DNA from: Pelagihabitans pacificus
GTDB taxonomy: Bacteria; Bacteroidota; Bacteroidia; Flavobacteriales; Flavobacteriaceae
Assembly: GCF_009371985.2 (NCBI RefSeq)
Contig: NZ_VIKU02000002.1
Coordinates: forward strand, 662,444-726,443
Length of the DNA: 64,000 nt
Direction of reading: 5' to 3'
The notes below the pieces were generated by a model. That model was not told where the DNA came from and made no database searches. It was given only the letters and a program-made list of their open reading frames with translations. Below are positions 37,202 to 46,517 of this stretch, one piece after another; positions within the stretch are counted from its first letter, which is position 1; every line of letters starts with the position of its first letter. Both the position numbers and the translations under genes were made by a program.

Positions 37202-37489
37202 ATGGAAAAACTATCAGTAGAACAAATTGAGAAAAGGCTGGCCGAATTGGACAGCTGGGAATTCATTGATGGAGCTATAGAAACTTCCTTACAGTTCGGT
37301 AATTTTAAGGAAGCCTTCGCGACCATGACCCGCATCGCCTTTGAATGCGAGTTACAAGGGCATCATCCGGATTGGAGCAACGTGTACAATTCCCTGAACA
37401 TTCGATTGAACACCCATGATGTAGGGGGCGTCACCGAAAAAGACTTCAAATTGGCCGCCACGATCGAGAACATCGTTTTTGGGGAATAG
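37202..37489 (+). CDS. phhB: 4a-hydroxytetrahydrobiopterin dehydratase
   Basis: A 95-aa pterin-4a-carbinolamine dehydratase. The active-site signature is visible at residues 55-77: GHHPDWSNVYN followed by LNTHDVGGVTEKD, with the HH pair and the downstream His of the family. It regenerates the pterin cofactor used by aromatic amino-acid hydroxylases; no hydroxylase gene is nearby. Confidence 0.93.
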   Translation: MEKLSVEQIEKRLAELDSWEFIDGAIETSLQFGNFKEAFATMTRIAFECELQGHHPDWSNVYNSLNIRLNTHDVGGVTEKDFKLAATIENIVFGE

Positions 37490-37527
37490 CATGCGCATCA
37501 GGGGACCTCGTTTTGCGTGTGGGGTGC

Positions 37528-37557
37528 TTGCATTCGCCTCCAATTTTTTTAAATTTG
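37528..37557 (+). promoter_or_regulatory. Promoter of the yebC-like gene
   Basis: TTG (37528-37530), 19 nt, TAAATTTG (37550-37557). This is a consensus match, 31 nt before the ATG. Confidence 0.7.
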
Positions 37558-37588
37558 CCCCTGTTCGTTTAAATCAAGCATAAGAGTT

Positions 37589-38299
37589 ATGGGAAGAGCT
37601 TTTGAGTTTCGAAAAGCACGCAAAATGAAGCGTTGGTCGGCCATGTCGAAAGCGTTCACACGTATTGGCAAGGATATCGTCATTGCGGTGAAAGAGGGAG
37701 GCCCAGATCCCGATTCCAACTCGCGGCTACGGGCGGTTATCCAAAATGCGAAGTCGGTCAACATGCCCAAGGATAATATCGAGAGGGCTATCAAAAGAGC
37801 TTCCGATAAGAGTCTTGGGGATTACAAAGAGGTGCTTTTCGAAGGCTACGCTCCCCACGGCATCGCTATCTTGATCGAGACCGCCACTGATAATAACACA
37901 CGAACTGTGGCCAACATCCGTAGCTACTTCAACAAATGTAACGGGAGTCTAGGGACTTCGGGTTCAGTGGAGTTTATGTTCGACCATACCTGTAATTTTC
38001 GGATTCCTGCCGAGGGTATCGATCCAGAGGAACTCGAATTGGAGATGATCGATTACGGCGCCGAGGAGGTCTTTGTGGATGACGACGGCATCTTGATCTA
38101 TGCGCCGTTCGAGAGTTTTGGGGCCATCCAGAAGGAACTGGAGCATCGCGGTATCGAGATTCTATCGTCCGGTTTTGAACGCATTCCACAGGTGACCAAG
38201 GAATTGACCGAGGAACAGGCGGCCGATGTAGAGAAACTACTGGAAAAAATCGAGGAGGACGACGATGTACAGAACGTATACCATACCATGAAGGAGTAA
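37589..38299 (+). CDS. YebC/PmpR family DNA-binding protein
   Basis: A 236-aa member of the YebC/TACO1 family. The N-terminus MGRAFEFRKARKMKRWSAMSKAF is the lysine/arginine-rich first domain, followed by PDPDSNSRLRAVIQNAKS and MPKDNIERAIKRA (about 50-70). The acidic C-terminus is EEQAADVEKLLEKIEEDDDVQNVY. Family members act as transcription regulators or help translation of difficult sequences; sequence does not separate these roles. Confidence 0.93.
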   Translation: MGRAFEFRKARKMKRWSAMSKAFTRIGKDIVIAVKEGGPDPDSNSRLRAVIQNAKSVNMPKDNIERAIKRASDKSLGDYKEVLFEGYAPHGIAILIETATDNNTRTVANIRSYFNKCNGSLGTSGSVEFMFDHTCNFRIPAEGIDPEELELEMIDYGAEEVFVDDDGILIYAPFESFGAIQKELEHRGIEILSSGFERIPQVTKELTEEQAADVEKLLEKIEEDDDVQNVYHTMKE

Positions 38300-38515
38300 G
38301 CAGATCTCCAATCGCAATGACGGACGATGCACTATACTTATAAAAAAACGTTCTTCCCAATTAAGATGCGAATAGAATAAATAGTTCTTTCCTTTAAATA
38401 ATTCTTCTTGTACTCAATAACGCATCAAATTGAAGTTATCCTTTGTTATTTCCAATGTTTTATAAACGTTTTGTAAACTATTTGGTCACTCCTCGACTTA
38501 ATTCAAAAATATAAG

Positions 38516-39025
38516 ATGTATCGACTACTTCCCTTTGTCTTGCTATTCTTTTTTTTATGCACTCAAAACATGATCGCCCAAGATATGAACCCTGCCAAGC
38601 TCAGGGCCTTAATAGCCCAAGTCGCCGATACCACGGAAGCCCAAGGCAATTCCATTCGATTTATTTACAAAGGGACTTTTTTGGTCTGTGTATACGACGA
38701 AAACGCGAACCGGATGCGCATCATTACGCCCATCGTTGAAAGAGAGCAGTTGGGGGAAGAAGAACTTCTCAATGCGCTGGTGGCCAATTTTCATTCGGCC
38801 TTGGATGTAAAATATGCCCTTAGTGATGAGATTATATGGTCGGTCTTCATACATCCTCTCAAAGAACTATCGAAACATCAGGTGTTGGACGCAATAGACC
38901 AAGTCTATTCGGCAAGTGCTACCTTTGGCACGACCTTTTCGAGCACTGATTTGGTATTTCCGGGAAATACAAGAAAAAGAGACAGCATCACTCCCAAAAA
39001 ACTCATCAAAAAACAAAAGATTTAG
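38516..39025 (+). CDS. Exported protein of unknown function, YbjN-like fold features
   Basis: 169 aa with a signal peptide ending near IAQD (residue 22). The mature part starts with a helix, then FIYKGTFLVCVYDENANRMRIITPI, a helix, and the strand VKYALSDEIIWSVFIHPL. This is the alpha-beta pattern of YbjN/type III chaperone-like proteins. The lysine-rich tail KKLIKKQKI may be unstructured. It overlaps convergently by 4 nt with the acyltransferase gene. I cannot give a function. Confidence 0.65.
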   Translation: MYRLLPFVLLFFFLCTQNMIAQDMNPAKLRALIAQVADTTEAQGNSIRFIYKGTFLVCVYDENANRMRIITPIVEREQLGEEELLNALVANFHSALDVKYALSDEIIWSVFIHPLKELSKHQVLDAIDQVYSASATFGTTFSSTDLVFPGNTRKRDSITPKKLIKKQKI

Positions 39026-39567
39026 TAACTGTACTCTCGAACAAAGCCTACCACGCCCTTAAAAAACGCCTCATAAGTTCTAAAATCGGCTTGCTTATCA
39101 TCGGTTGGATACTGTGGCTCCGATACTTTTACCTGTTTTTTTCCAAAATCAAAAGCGACCATCACTATCGGTACCTCGGCCATTTTGGCGATGTAGTAAA
39201 ACCCGCTTTTCCAGTGGGAAACTTTTTTTCGGGTACCCTCGGGTGCCAAGGTAAGTCGAAATGTTTCCCTTTTCTTAAAGATTTCCGCAGTGGCGCTTAC
39301 GGTATCGCTGTTTGTACTTCGGTCGACAGGCGCACCACCGGTCCATCTAAAGAACCAACCAAAAGGCGGTTTGAATAGACTTTTCTTGCCAACATAGTTA
39401 ATTTCTTCATTCCAAACCTTTCGCACCAATAGGCCCAGAAAAAAATCGACCCAACTGGTATGGGGTACTACGATGATCACACACTTTTTCAAATAGGCCG
39501 GGAAAACTCCCTCCATCTTCCAACCCAACAGTTTAAAATAAATGAATTTGGCTAGTGCCTGTAACAT
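39022..39567 (-). CDS. 1-acyl-glycerol-3-phosphate acyltransferase-like (PlsC family)
   Basis: A 181-aa acyltransferase. Motif I is VPHTSWVDF with His36 and Asp41, motif III is APEGTRKK near 130. It is shorter than PlsC and resembles the small subgroup that acylates glycerol-phosphate or other lipid heads. It is the last gene of the minus-strand run DUF4126-kdsB-HAD-dehydrogenase, which would place it in envelope lipid assembly. The acceptor lipid is unknown. Confidence 0.85.
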   Translation of the reverse strand: MLQALAKFIYFKLLGWKMEGVFPAYLKKCVIIVVPHTSWVDFFLGLLVRKVWNEEINYVGKKSLFKPPFGWFFRWTGGAPVDRSTNSDTVSATAEIFKKRETFRLTLAPEGTRKKVSHWKSGFYYIAKMAEVPIVMVAFDFGKKQVKVSEPQYPTDDKQADFRTYEAFFKGVVGFVREYSY

Positions 39568-39635
39568 ATAGATTTGGGGTATGGGGTTATCGGGTTATCG
39601 GGAAAATAGTGTTGGTGGGTTCCTAGTTGCCATCA

Positions 39636-40763
39636 CTATATTTTTCGATAAATGGCCTTTAATTTCTCCGCATTGATCTTATTTCTCCAGCCTGGACCTA
39701 AGGCATTCTCCCACAAGGGTTCCATACTCAATGAAACCGTCGTCATGGTCTCAAAATCACAATCGGATAGGTCGGCACAGATACCGGTCGGCAGGTCAAT
39801 ACCATGTTTACCTTTCATTTTATGGAAAAGCGCCACACCCTCAGGATAGAACTCGCTCAAATGCTGAAAAACCAAACAATTCCCGATACCATGCTTTATA
39901 CCCAACCGATAGGAGAGTCCGTAACTCATCGCATGGGCGACCCCTACCTGTGAGTAGGCGATACTCATACCACCATGCCAGGATGCCATCATTAGTTTTT
40001 CCCTGGATTCCGAGGGAGCCAGCTCCCCTAGATATACCTCCTTACAGAGTTCCAAGGCCTTTTCACCATAGCTTTGACTAAACGCATTTAGATAAGTGCC
40101 ATTGAGCGATTCTATACAATGTATGTAACAATCCATCCCGGTAAAGAACCATTGCTCCTTATCTACTCCGTGCGTCAAATCGGGGTCAAGGATTACCTGG
40201 TCAAAAACGGTGTAATCGGAATTGATCCCCAATTTTTTCTCGGGACCCAAAAGCACGGTTGTTCTACTTACTTCCGCTCCGGTACCGCTCAAGGTAGGGA
40301 TGCCTACGTGATAAAGCGCGGGCCGCTGCACCAAGTCCCATCCTTGATATTTCGAAGAGTTTCCGGTATTATTGAGCATTATTGCCACCGCCTTGGCAAG
40401 GTCGAGCAAAGTACCACCACCGATACCGATGATTCCCGAGGGCGGTTCCGAAAAATCGCTCCTGATTTTTTCAACCAGGGCATCTACCTGATCGGTCTTT
40501 GGTTCTTCTTCCGCCGATATAAAAATTATCAAGTCATTAAAAATTCGAGGAATCCTCGCAACCAAATCCGTTTCTTCAAAAACATCATCTACTAGAAATA
40601 TACAGGGTGCATCGGCATTTTTGCGCTTGGGCATCAATATATCGCCCAACTGGTCGAAACTTCCCTTGCCATAAACCACTCTGGGCACCATGGGGAAGTT
40701 CCTATACCCGGTAGGTTGACCAATCTTGGCCTCTTTTATGTCGAACTGCTTGTTTACTTCCAT
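39636..40763 (-). CDS. Iron-containing alcohol dehydrogenase, KdnB-like (Kdo 8-oxidase candidate)
   Basis: 375 aa. The N-terminal Rossmann half has IIGIGGGTLLDLAKAVA near 111-127. The metal ligands of the Fe-ADH family are in place: Asp211, His215 (GMDCYIHC), His277 (GVAHAMSYG) and His291 (GIKHGIGN). The opening FPMVPRVVYGKGSFDQLG resembles KdnB, the dehydrogenase that oxidises C8 of Kdo before amination by KdnA. Its operon position beside kdsB supports a Kdo substrate. No KdnA-type aminotransferase is present in the window, so an 8-amino-Kdo pathway is inference. Confidence 0.78.
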   Translation of the reverse strand: MEVNKQFDIKEAKIGQPTGYRNFPMVPRVVYGKGSFDQLGDILMPKRKNADAPCIFLVDDVFEETDLVARIPRIFNDLIIFISAEEEPKTDQVDALVEKIRSDFSEPPSGIIGIGGGTLLDLAKAVAIMLNNTGNSSKYQGWDLVQRPALYHVGIPTLSGTGAEVSRTTVLLGPEKKLGINSDYTVFDQVILDPDLTHGVDKEQWFFTGMDCYIHCIESLNGTYLNAFSQSYGEKALELCKEVYLGELAPSESREKLMMASWHGGMSIAYSQVGVAHAMSYGLSYRLGIKHGIGNCLVFQHLSEFYPEGVALFHKMKGKHGIDLPTGICADLSDCDFETMTTVSLSMEPLWENALGPGWRNKINAEKLKAIYRKI

Positions 40764-40771
40764 AAAACGAT

Positions 40772-41470
40772 TTACAGATAGTCAAGAATATTTTTTAAAC
40801 TATTTACAGTGAGGTATCGATGTTCTTCATGGTCAACCGACACCTCTTCGTGCTGCCAAGTGGTATGAAACGGTACGTGAACCGCTTGGGCACCAATGTT
40901 TATAATAGGCAATACATCTGACTTTAACGAATTTCCAATCATCAAAAACTCCTTTACATCAATTTCAAGATGGTCTAGCAGATTTTGATAGTTCGTCTCT
41001 TTTTTATCACTCAATACTTCTACATGATGAAAGTACCGCGTTAGTCCCGACCTTTCCAGCTTCCGTTCTTGGTCCAAAAGATCTCCTTTGGTCAATACGA
41101 TCAATCGGTATTTTTTAGCCAAACGCTCTAGCACTTCCTCCACACCGTCCAATAGTTCCACCGGATGGGCAATCATCTTTTTACCAAGATTCATAATCTT
41201 GGAAAGCGTTGCCTGTGAAACTTCGTTATTTGACAGTTCCAAGGCCGATTCGATCATCGACAGCATAAATCCCTTGATTCCGTATCCATAGAGCTCAAGG
41301 TTTTTCATTTCCATTTTAAAAAGCTCTTGGTCTATTTTGTTCTTGGTCTCGTAATGCTCCAGTAATCCTGCAAACTGCTCTTCCGCCTCCCTAAAATAGG
41401 TCTCGTTCACCCAAAGTGTATCGTCGGCATCGAAGCCAATTACTTCAATTCCCGTAAAATCTATTTCCAT
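40772..41470 (-). CDS. HAD-family hydrolase
   Basis: A 232-aa HAD phosphatase. Motif I is GFDADDTLW with Asp14 and Asp16, motif II is LIVLTKGD, and motif III/IV is [13 protein letters not shown] with the acidic residues near 170-177. The helical cap is inserted after motif I. The gene overlaps kdsB by 10 nt and is 8 nt from the dehydrogenase, so it is surely co-transcribed. It may dephosphorylate a Kdo-pathway intermediate, but it does not look like a typical KdsC tetramer subunit, and the substrate is open. Confidence 0.82.
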   Translation of the reverse strand: MEIDFTGIEVIGFDADDTLWVNETYFREAEEQFAGLLEHYETKNKIDQELFKMEMKNLELYGYGIKGFMLSMIESALELSNNEVSQATLSKIMNLGKKMIAHPVELLDGVEEVLERLAKKYRLIVLTKGDLLDQERKLERSGLTRYFHHVEVLSDKKETNYQNLLDHLEIDVKEFLMIGNSLKSDVLPIINIGAQAVHVPFHTTWQHEEVSVDHEEHRYLTVNSLKNILDYL

Positions 41471-42201
41471 GCCTGCTGCGCCTTTTCCAAATCCTCGGGG
41501 GTATCGATTTCAATACCTGTGACTGTCGTTTCTACCATTTTTATTTTCTTCCCGTATTCCAAATAACGAATGGCCTCAATTTTCTCGGTCGCTTCGAGGG
41601 GTAGCATTGGAAGTCGCTGAAAATCCATCAATGCCCTTTTCCGAAAAGCATAAATACCCTTGTGTTTATAATAATCCGTTCGAACTGCCTTGTCTCGCGG
41701 ATAGGGAATCGGAGATCGGGAAAAATAGAGCGCGAAATTACGATTATCCACAATAACCTTCACCGTATTCGGATTACTTATTTCATCCCAATCGGTGATT
41801 TTTACCATTAAAGATGCCAAATCGATTTCCTCCTCCGCATCCTTCTCAAAAACCTTGAGTACGCTCTGCAGACTTGCTTTATCGGTGAAAGGTTCGTCCC
41901 CTTGCACATTTACGATGATGTCCACTTGCATATCGGTTACAGCCTCGGCAATACGGTCACTACCGCACTCATGCTCTTTTATGCTCATAATCGCTTTACC
42001 TCCAGCATTATGAATCGTATTGAAGATCAGCTCACTATCGGTGACCACATAGACGTTATCGAACAGGCCAGTGTTCACTGCCGCCTCATAGGTACGGAGT
42101 ATCACCGGTTTTCCGTGCAGGTCCTGCATCAGTTTAGCCGGAAATCTAGAAGCCGCATAGCGGGCAGGTATCATGGCGATGATTTTCACCTTATGGTTCA
42201 T
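41461..42201 (-). CDS. kdsB: 3-deoxy-manno-octulosonate cytidylyltransferase (CMP-Kdo synthetase)
   Basis: A 246-aa cytidylyltransferase that activates Kdo with CTP for attachment to lipid A. The N-terminal motif is [16 protein letters not shown], then GSDRIAEAV and VNVQGDEPF near 95-103. The ending [11 protein letters not shown] is usual for KdsB. It overlaps both neighbours (DUF4126 upstream by 11 nt, HAD downstream by 10 nt), giving an operon of tightly coupled genes. Confidence 0.95.
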   Translation of the reverse strand: MNHKVKIIAMIPARYAASRFPAKLMQDLHGKPVILRTYEAAVNTGLFDNVYVVTDSELIFNTIHNAGGKAIMSIKEHECGSDRIAEAVTDMQVDIIVNVQGDEPFTDKASLQSVLKVFEKDAEEEIDLASLMVKITDWDEISNPNTVKVIVDNRNFALYFSRSPIPYPRDKAVRTDYYKHKGIYAFRKRALMDFQRLPMLPLEATEKIEAIRYLEYGKKIKMVETTVTGIEIDTPEDLEKAQQAWK

Positions 42202-42778
42202 TTTGGTTCGACAATTTCTTCCTTGGTCTCAATTTTCTATAAATACTGAAAACAATAGCCAAAATAATGATCACCAATACGGCTGCCAGTATAGGCGCAA
42301 AGATAGAGGCTGTGGTTACTACCATAGCCGTTCCGGTTTCTACGGCTGAAACTATGGGATTGGCAAGCCCTCCCGTTGATGCCGTTGAGGCCAACCTGCC
42401 CGTAGCGCCCGCACCCTTTATGGCAGTGGCAGTACCGCCCCCCGCTATGATGGCCAAGGCCCAGGTAACCATCGGGTCCAAATCGGCTACCGTGGATACC
42501 ATTACGGCCGTACCTGCGATTGCCGCCAAGGGCACCGCTATGCTATCGAGCAAATTGTCGACCCAGGGAATGAAATAACCGAATATTTCCACCAGCATGG
42601 CCACCCCTAAAGTGATCACGGCCGCCAAACTTCCAATCCACTGCCAGTTTTCGTTCAAGTCCCAGACATTGAAATACGCCGCCAAACTCAAAGCGAACAA
42701 AGGCAGGAATACCCGGAAACCCACAGAAGCGGCGAGACCAACACCCAGAAAGATACTAATGATGGTGTCCGAAGTCAT
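42191..42778 (-). CDS. DUF4126 family membrane protein
   Basis: 195 aa with about five hydrophobic segments (roughly 5-35, 45-70, 75-95, 100-120, 145-180) and a Gly/Ala/Thr-rich stretch [22 protein letters not shown] near 115-137 that is typical of the family. The C-terminus is basic. Function is unknown. It leads the kdsB operon. Confidence 0.8.
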   Translation of the reverse strand: MTSDTIISIFLGVGLAASVGFRVFLPLFALSLAAYFNVWDLNENWQWIGSLAAVITLGVAMLVEIFGYFIPWVDNLLDSIAVPLAAIAGTAVMVSTVADLDPMVTWALAIIAGGGTATAIKGAGATGRLASTASTGGLANPIVSAVETGTAMVVTTASIFAPILAAVLVIIILAIVFSIYRKLRPRKKLSNQNEP

Positions 42779-42817
42779 TTTTAACCAAAGTTATGATTTG
42801 TCGGTAACGAATTTAAT

Positions 42818-44257
42818 CTATTCCGCACCAACAAAAAAATCACCTTTAAAACCGATCAGATACACTTTGTTCTTTGCCCGCGTTACCGCGGTATACAACC
42901 AGCGGAGGTATTCCTTGTCGACCCCATTGGGCAGGTACGGCTGCTCAATAAAAACGGTGTCCCATTGTCCCCCCTGGGATTTATGACAAGTAATCGCATA
43001 GGAGAACTTTACCTGCAATGCATTAAAGTATCTGTTCCCCTTAATTGCCAAAAACTTTTTGTATTTTGATTTTTCGTCGGCATAATCTTGCATTACCTCC
43101 TGATATAACCTGTTGGAATCTTCGTAGGGCAAGGACGGCGATTCAGCTTTGATAGTATCCAATAACAAGACTGTTTCAAAGGGTTTTTGGTTCGGATAGT
43201 CGACCATTTTTACCTTTACCTCGGCAAACTTAAAGGTGTAGAGTTCTTTGATTGCATAGATTTCCAAAATCTCGATGATATCCCCATTGGCAATAAATCC
43301 TGCTTCGGTGTTCGGAGTTAACCAAAAGTAGTTGTTCTTGACGACCATCATATAATCCCCGACCGACAACTCATTTTCCAAATATAAAATCCTGCTACGG
43401 ATGTTCTCGTTATAAAGATTGGCTCTTTTATTGGACCGTACGATAAAAGCCGTTTCCTCTTTTCCGTTCTGATCATAGGAGGTCTCGATCGCCTCTAAAA
43501 TCTCCTGCCCATCAATCAGGCGAACGATATCCCCGTAGGGATCCACATCGAATTGAAATCCTTCAAAAAAATCACCCTGCAATTGCTCCCTCAGATTGGT
43601 AGCGTTCATCAGGATACCTGAATCTTCGGCCTGCCGCACCACCTCGTTTAACTCCAATCCCGTAACCTCCTTGTTATAGTTCATCGAAAGTTTATCGGCA
43701 TCCAATGCCGGGCTTAGTTCAAGACGTATCGGTGGCAACTGGGCCGTGTCGCCTATGAGAATCAATTTGCAATTGTGTCCTGAATAAACGAACATCAAAA
43801 GGTCATCTAGGAGCGATCCGTTATCCATGAGCTTCGAATCTGTCGGGTTATCGGGAATCATAGAAGCTTCGTCTACAATAAAAACGGTATCCCGGTGTTT
43901 GTTTGGCGCCAGTACAAACCGTACGGCCCCACCACGTTGCTTCTTAGGGAAATAAATTTTACGGTGAATGGTAAAAGCCCCTGTTTTGGAATAGTTCGAC
44001 ATGACTTTTGCAGCCCTGCCGGTTGGGGCCATTAAAACGGATTTCAGTTTACAATGCCAGAGGTTGTTCACCACCGTTCCCACAATCGTCGTTTTTCCGG
44101 TACCCGCGAAGCCTTTCAAAAGAAATATCAGGTCTTTTTGGCTCGACAACAGGAACTGTGATAACATCTGAAGTGCTATCGATTGGTTCGCAGTTGGCTC
44201 ATGGGGGAACTTTTCCCTTAATATTTTGTAGAATGATGCATCGGTAAGCGTTGCCAT
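42818..44257 (-). CDS. RecD-like ATP-dependent DNA helicase (SF1)
   Basis: 479 aa. Walker A is GFAGTGKT (49-56), Walker B is FIVDEASMI near 150, then GDTAQLPPI and the UvrD_C_2 domain at the end with YAITCHKSQGGQWDTVFIEQP and LYTAVTRAKNKVYLIG. It lacks the RecD N-terminal domain, so it is closer to small RecD2/Pif1-like helicases used in DNA repair or replication. It lies 40 nt upstream of the DUF4126 gene on the same strand. Confidence 0.87.
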   Translation of the reverse strand: MATLTDASFYKILREKFPHEPTANQSIALQMLSQFLLSSQKDLIFLLKGFAGTGKTTIVGTVVNNLWHCKLKSVLMAPTGRAAKVMSNYSKTGAFTIHRKIYFPKKQRGGAVRFVLAPNKHRDTVFIVDEASMIPDNPTDSKLMDNGSLLDDLLMFVYSGHNCKLILIGDTAQLPPIRLELSPALDADKLSMNYNKEVTGLELNEVVRQAEDSGILMNATNLREQLQGDFFEGFQFDVDPYGDIVRLIDGQEILEAIETSYDQNGKEETAFIVRSNKRANLYNENIRSRILYLENELSVGDYMMVVKNNYFWLTPNTEAGFIANGDIIEILEIYAIKELYTFKFAEVKVKMVDYPNQKPFETVLLLDTIKAESPSLPYEDSNRLYQEVMQDYADEKSKYKKFLAIKGNRYFNALQVKFSYAITCHKSQGGQWDTVFIEQPYLPNGVDKEYLRWLYTAVTRAKNKVYLIGFKGDFFVGAE

Positions 44258-44459
44258 GGAACATCAAAGATACTCATGATTTTCTTGTAATGTATCCTAC
44301 TATTATTTGTATCGGTATGAACCCCATAAATGGGGCCGCCAGGGCAGACTATTTACCTGCATCAAATTATCTTAATCCTCGATAGAACGGCAATTGGAGC
44401 AGCTTGAAAGCCCTACCGAATTACAAGGATAAAAAATTAGGCAGTTTCCAAAAAAATTG
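44258..44459. other. Intergenic region between the divergent helicase and 44503 genes
   Basis: No gene is supported. One short palindrome (44322-44335, five-base arms) occurs near the helicase start side. The plus-strand promoter box for the next gene begins at 44460. Confidence 0.4.
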
Positions 44460-44467
44460 TAGATTTG
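44460..44467 (+). promoter_or_regulatory. -7 box of the 44503-47012 gene set
   Basis: TAGATTTG, an exact TAnnTTTG match, 35 nt before the ATG. A clear -33 TTG at 19-21 nt is missing. Confidence 0.5.
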
Positions 44468-44502
44468 TGTGAACCACTAAATTTAACTAACACAGTAAGA
44501 AA

Positions 44503-45153
44503 ATGAAGACCATTATACAAATTGTGCTTTGGATTGCCTGTATCGTTTTTGGATATCTTATTTACAAATCGGTTACGGGCCCTATCGAGTTCAATAAAGT
44601 AAAACAGGAACGATATGCCAAGGTGATCGCCAAATTGAAGGATATCAGGAATTCCCAGGAAGCCTACAAAACGGTTAATGGTAAATATGCGGCCGATTTT
44701 AATAAATTGGTGAGTTTTGTGGATACCGGTAATTACACCATCACCCAACAGCGGGATTCGTCCTTCATGCGCTATGACAAGGTGTACCAGATAGATATGC
44801 AGGTAGATACGGTCATTATCGACACTCTTGGAACTATTGCTGTTAGGGATTCCCTTTTCAAAAACGATGACCGATACAAAACTATGATGGAAATCCCCGG
44901 AGCAGCAAGTGGGGAAAAAGTTGAAATGAAAGCGGATATTATTGATAAGGGAGGTTACAAAGCCCCTGTATTTGAGGCCAAGGTGGCTAAAGATATTATT
45001 TTGTACGACCAACCGAAAGATTTGCTCGCCAAAGAAAAGGCAGAGGCAAGTGTTGAAGAGGTTAACGGGCCCGCAATCGTTGTTGGTTCCTTGGAAGAAG
45101 TTAGTACCAGTGGTAACTGGCCCCCCATCTATGACAAGAAAAACGAACAATAA
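44503..45153 (+). CDS. Membrane-anchored protein of unknown function
   Basis: 216 aa. A single N-terminal membrane helix (about 5-25) is followed by a periplasmic, mixed alpha/beta domain and an acidic-Ala linker (KEKAEASVEEVNGPAIVVGS). The segment KLKDIRNSQEAYKTVNGKYAADFNKLVSFVD after the anchor is reminiscent of pseudopilin-like proteins, where a long N-terminal helix leads into a globular head, but there is no prepilin cleavage motif. It overlaps the DUF3822 gene by 23 nt, so the two are translated from one message. Confidence 0.7.
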   Translation: MKTIIQIVLWIACIVFGYLIYKSVTGPIEFNKVKQERYAKVIAKLKDIRNSQEAYKTVNGKYAADFNKLVSFVDTGNYTITQQRDSSFMRYDKVYQIDMQVDTVIIDTLGTIAVRDSLFKNDDRYKTMMEIPGAASGEKVEMKADIIDKGGYKAPVFEAKVAKDIILYDQPKDLLAKEKAEASVEEVNGPAIVVGSLEEVSTSGNWPPIYDKKNEQ

Positions 45154-45964
45154 CGACATAGAAAACACGTCGAAAGACTTTCATAGACTGTCCATTCAAA
45201 TAAGTTTGAATGGACTTTCTTTTTGTGTGCTCGATACGGTCGCAAATCGTATCGTTGGTTCGGAACATCTGATATTTCACAAAGAGCTGACCCCCTACCA
45301 AACGCTGAAAGAACTACAACAACTTTTTAAAAGGCACCAAATCGATGACACAAAGTTCTCGGAGGTAGTCGTCATACACAGAAATAATCTTTTCAGTCTT
45401 GTACCCAAATCACTGTTCGATGAAAAAGAATTGGCAAATTACCTTAAATTCAATGCTAAAATTTTAGCGAATGACCATATCGCGTACGACGAGCTGGAGG
45501 GGTACGATCTTATGAACGTATACGTACCTTTCGTAAACATCAACAATTACATTTACGATCTTTTTGGGGAGTTCATCTATAAACACCATGGAACCGTGAT
45601 GGTGCAGTCACTTCTCGATGAACATGTCAATGGCAAGGAGCCGGTGGTATATGTGCATGTTTTTGATAGGCAATTGGATATTACGGTTATAACGCAAAAG
45701 AAATTGTTGCTATTCAACAACTTTGAATACAGCACGCAAGAAGATTTTCTCTACTATTTGCTGTTTACCCTGGAACAACTTGGATTAAATCCCGAATCCG
45801 TTCCGTTAAAAATGTTTGGCGATGTTGGGGAAGATGACCCCATATATCGTTTGTGTTACGAATACGTGAAGGATATTTCGATTTTACTTCCCGCCGCCCT
45901 TTCTTTGCCAAAGTATTCGGAGGAAATCGAAACTATTGACTTTACGGTACTCAACGCCCTCTGA
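45131..45964 (+). CDS. DUF3822 family protein
   Basis: 277 aa. I start it at ATG 45131 (MTRKTNNNDIENTSKDF); the frame is open further up but lies inside the previous gene. The protein has an ASKHA-like feel: strands LSIQISLNGLSFCVLD and VVYVHVFDRQLDITVIT, with LLFNNFEYSTQEDFLYYLLFTLEQL near 195-220. This pattern is typical of the Bacteroidota DUF3822 family found beside rsmD. Function unknown. The stop overlaps the rsmD ATG by one base. Confidence 0.82.
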   Translation: MTRKTNNNDIENTSKDFHRLSIQISLNGLSFCVLDTVANRIVGSEHLIFHKELTPYQTLKELQQLFKRHQIDDTKFSEVVVIHRNNLFSLVPKSLFDEKELANYLKFNAKILANDHIAYDELEGYDLMNVYVPFVNINNYIYDLFGEFIYKHHGTVMVQSLLDEHVNGKEPVVYVHVFDRQLDITVITQKKLLLFNNFEYSTQEDFLYYLLFTLEQLGLNPESVPLKMFGDVGEDDPIYRLCYEYVKDISILLPAALSLPKYSEEIETIDFTVLNAL

Positions 45965-46512
45965 TGCGCATCATCTCCGGTACTCATAAGGGCAGACGCA
46001 TTACGGCCCCAAAAAAGCTTCCCGTTCGCCCCACGACCGATATGGCCAAAGAAGCACTTTTCAATATTCTCAACAATCACGTATATTTCGATGAAATAAA
46101 TGTCTTGGATCTTTTCGCAGGAACGGGGAATATCGCATACGAGTTCGCCTCCCGTGGTGCGACTTCGGTAACTGCGGTCGATACGGATCCCGGCTGCGTG
46201 ATGTTCATGACGAAAACGGCCAAGGAACTGGCACTGGAAATTACTCCCGTTAAGAGCGATGTTTTTAAATTTTTGGCCAAGACACACCTAAGGGTAGATA
46301 TTGTCTTTGCCGACCCCCCTTATACAATGCCTTTCGATGATTTTGAAAAAATCCACAAACTTGTTTTTGACCAGGGTTTATTAAAGCCGGATGGATTATT
46401 GATTATTGAACATTCCGATAAAACCGATTTATCTAAATTGGCACATTTCAAAGATCACCGTAAGTACGGAGGTAGCGTTTTTAGTTTTTTTTCCGAACGG
46501 TCTAATACGTAA
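45964..46512 (+). CDS. rsmD: 16S rRNA (guanine(966)-N(2))-methyltransferase
   Basis: A 182-aa SAM-dependent methyltransferase. It opens MRIISGTHKGRRI with RPTTDMAKEALFNIL, has the SAM-binding LDLFAGTGNIAYEFASRG (48-65) and the catalytic DPPY at 117-120. It methylates G966 of 16S rRNA on the 30S subunit. It is coupled to the DUF3822 gene by a TGATG overlap. Confidence 0.94.
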   Translation: MRIISGTHKGRRITAPKKLPVRPTTDMAKEALFNILNNHVYFDEINVLDLFAGTGNIAYEFASRGATSVTAVDTDPGCVMFMTKTAKELALEITPVKSDVFKFLAKTHLRVDIVFADPPYTMPFDDFEKIHKLVFDQGLLKPDGLLIIEHSDKTDLSKLAHFKDHRKYGGSVFSFFSERSNT

Positions 46513-46517
46513 CAGGG

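Noticed and set aside
39576..39605. Tandem GGTTATCGG-type repeat before the acyltransferase
   Set aside because: Only two short copies in a 68-nt gap; no array, spacer pattern or other sign of function.
44322..44335. Short palindrome near the helicase start as a terminator or operator
   Set aside because: Only five-base arms, no T run and no promoter box at a meaningful distance.
44942..45130. Longer N-terminus for the DUF3822 gene
   Set aside because: The extra 63 codons overlap the preceding gene in another frame and read as basic, Cys/Arg-rich shadow sequence; ATG 45131 gives a normal start.
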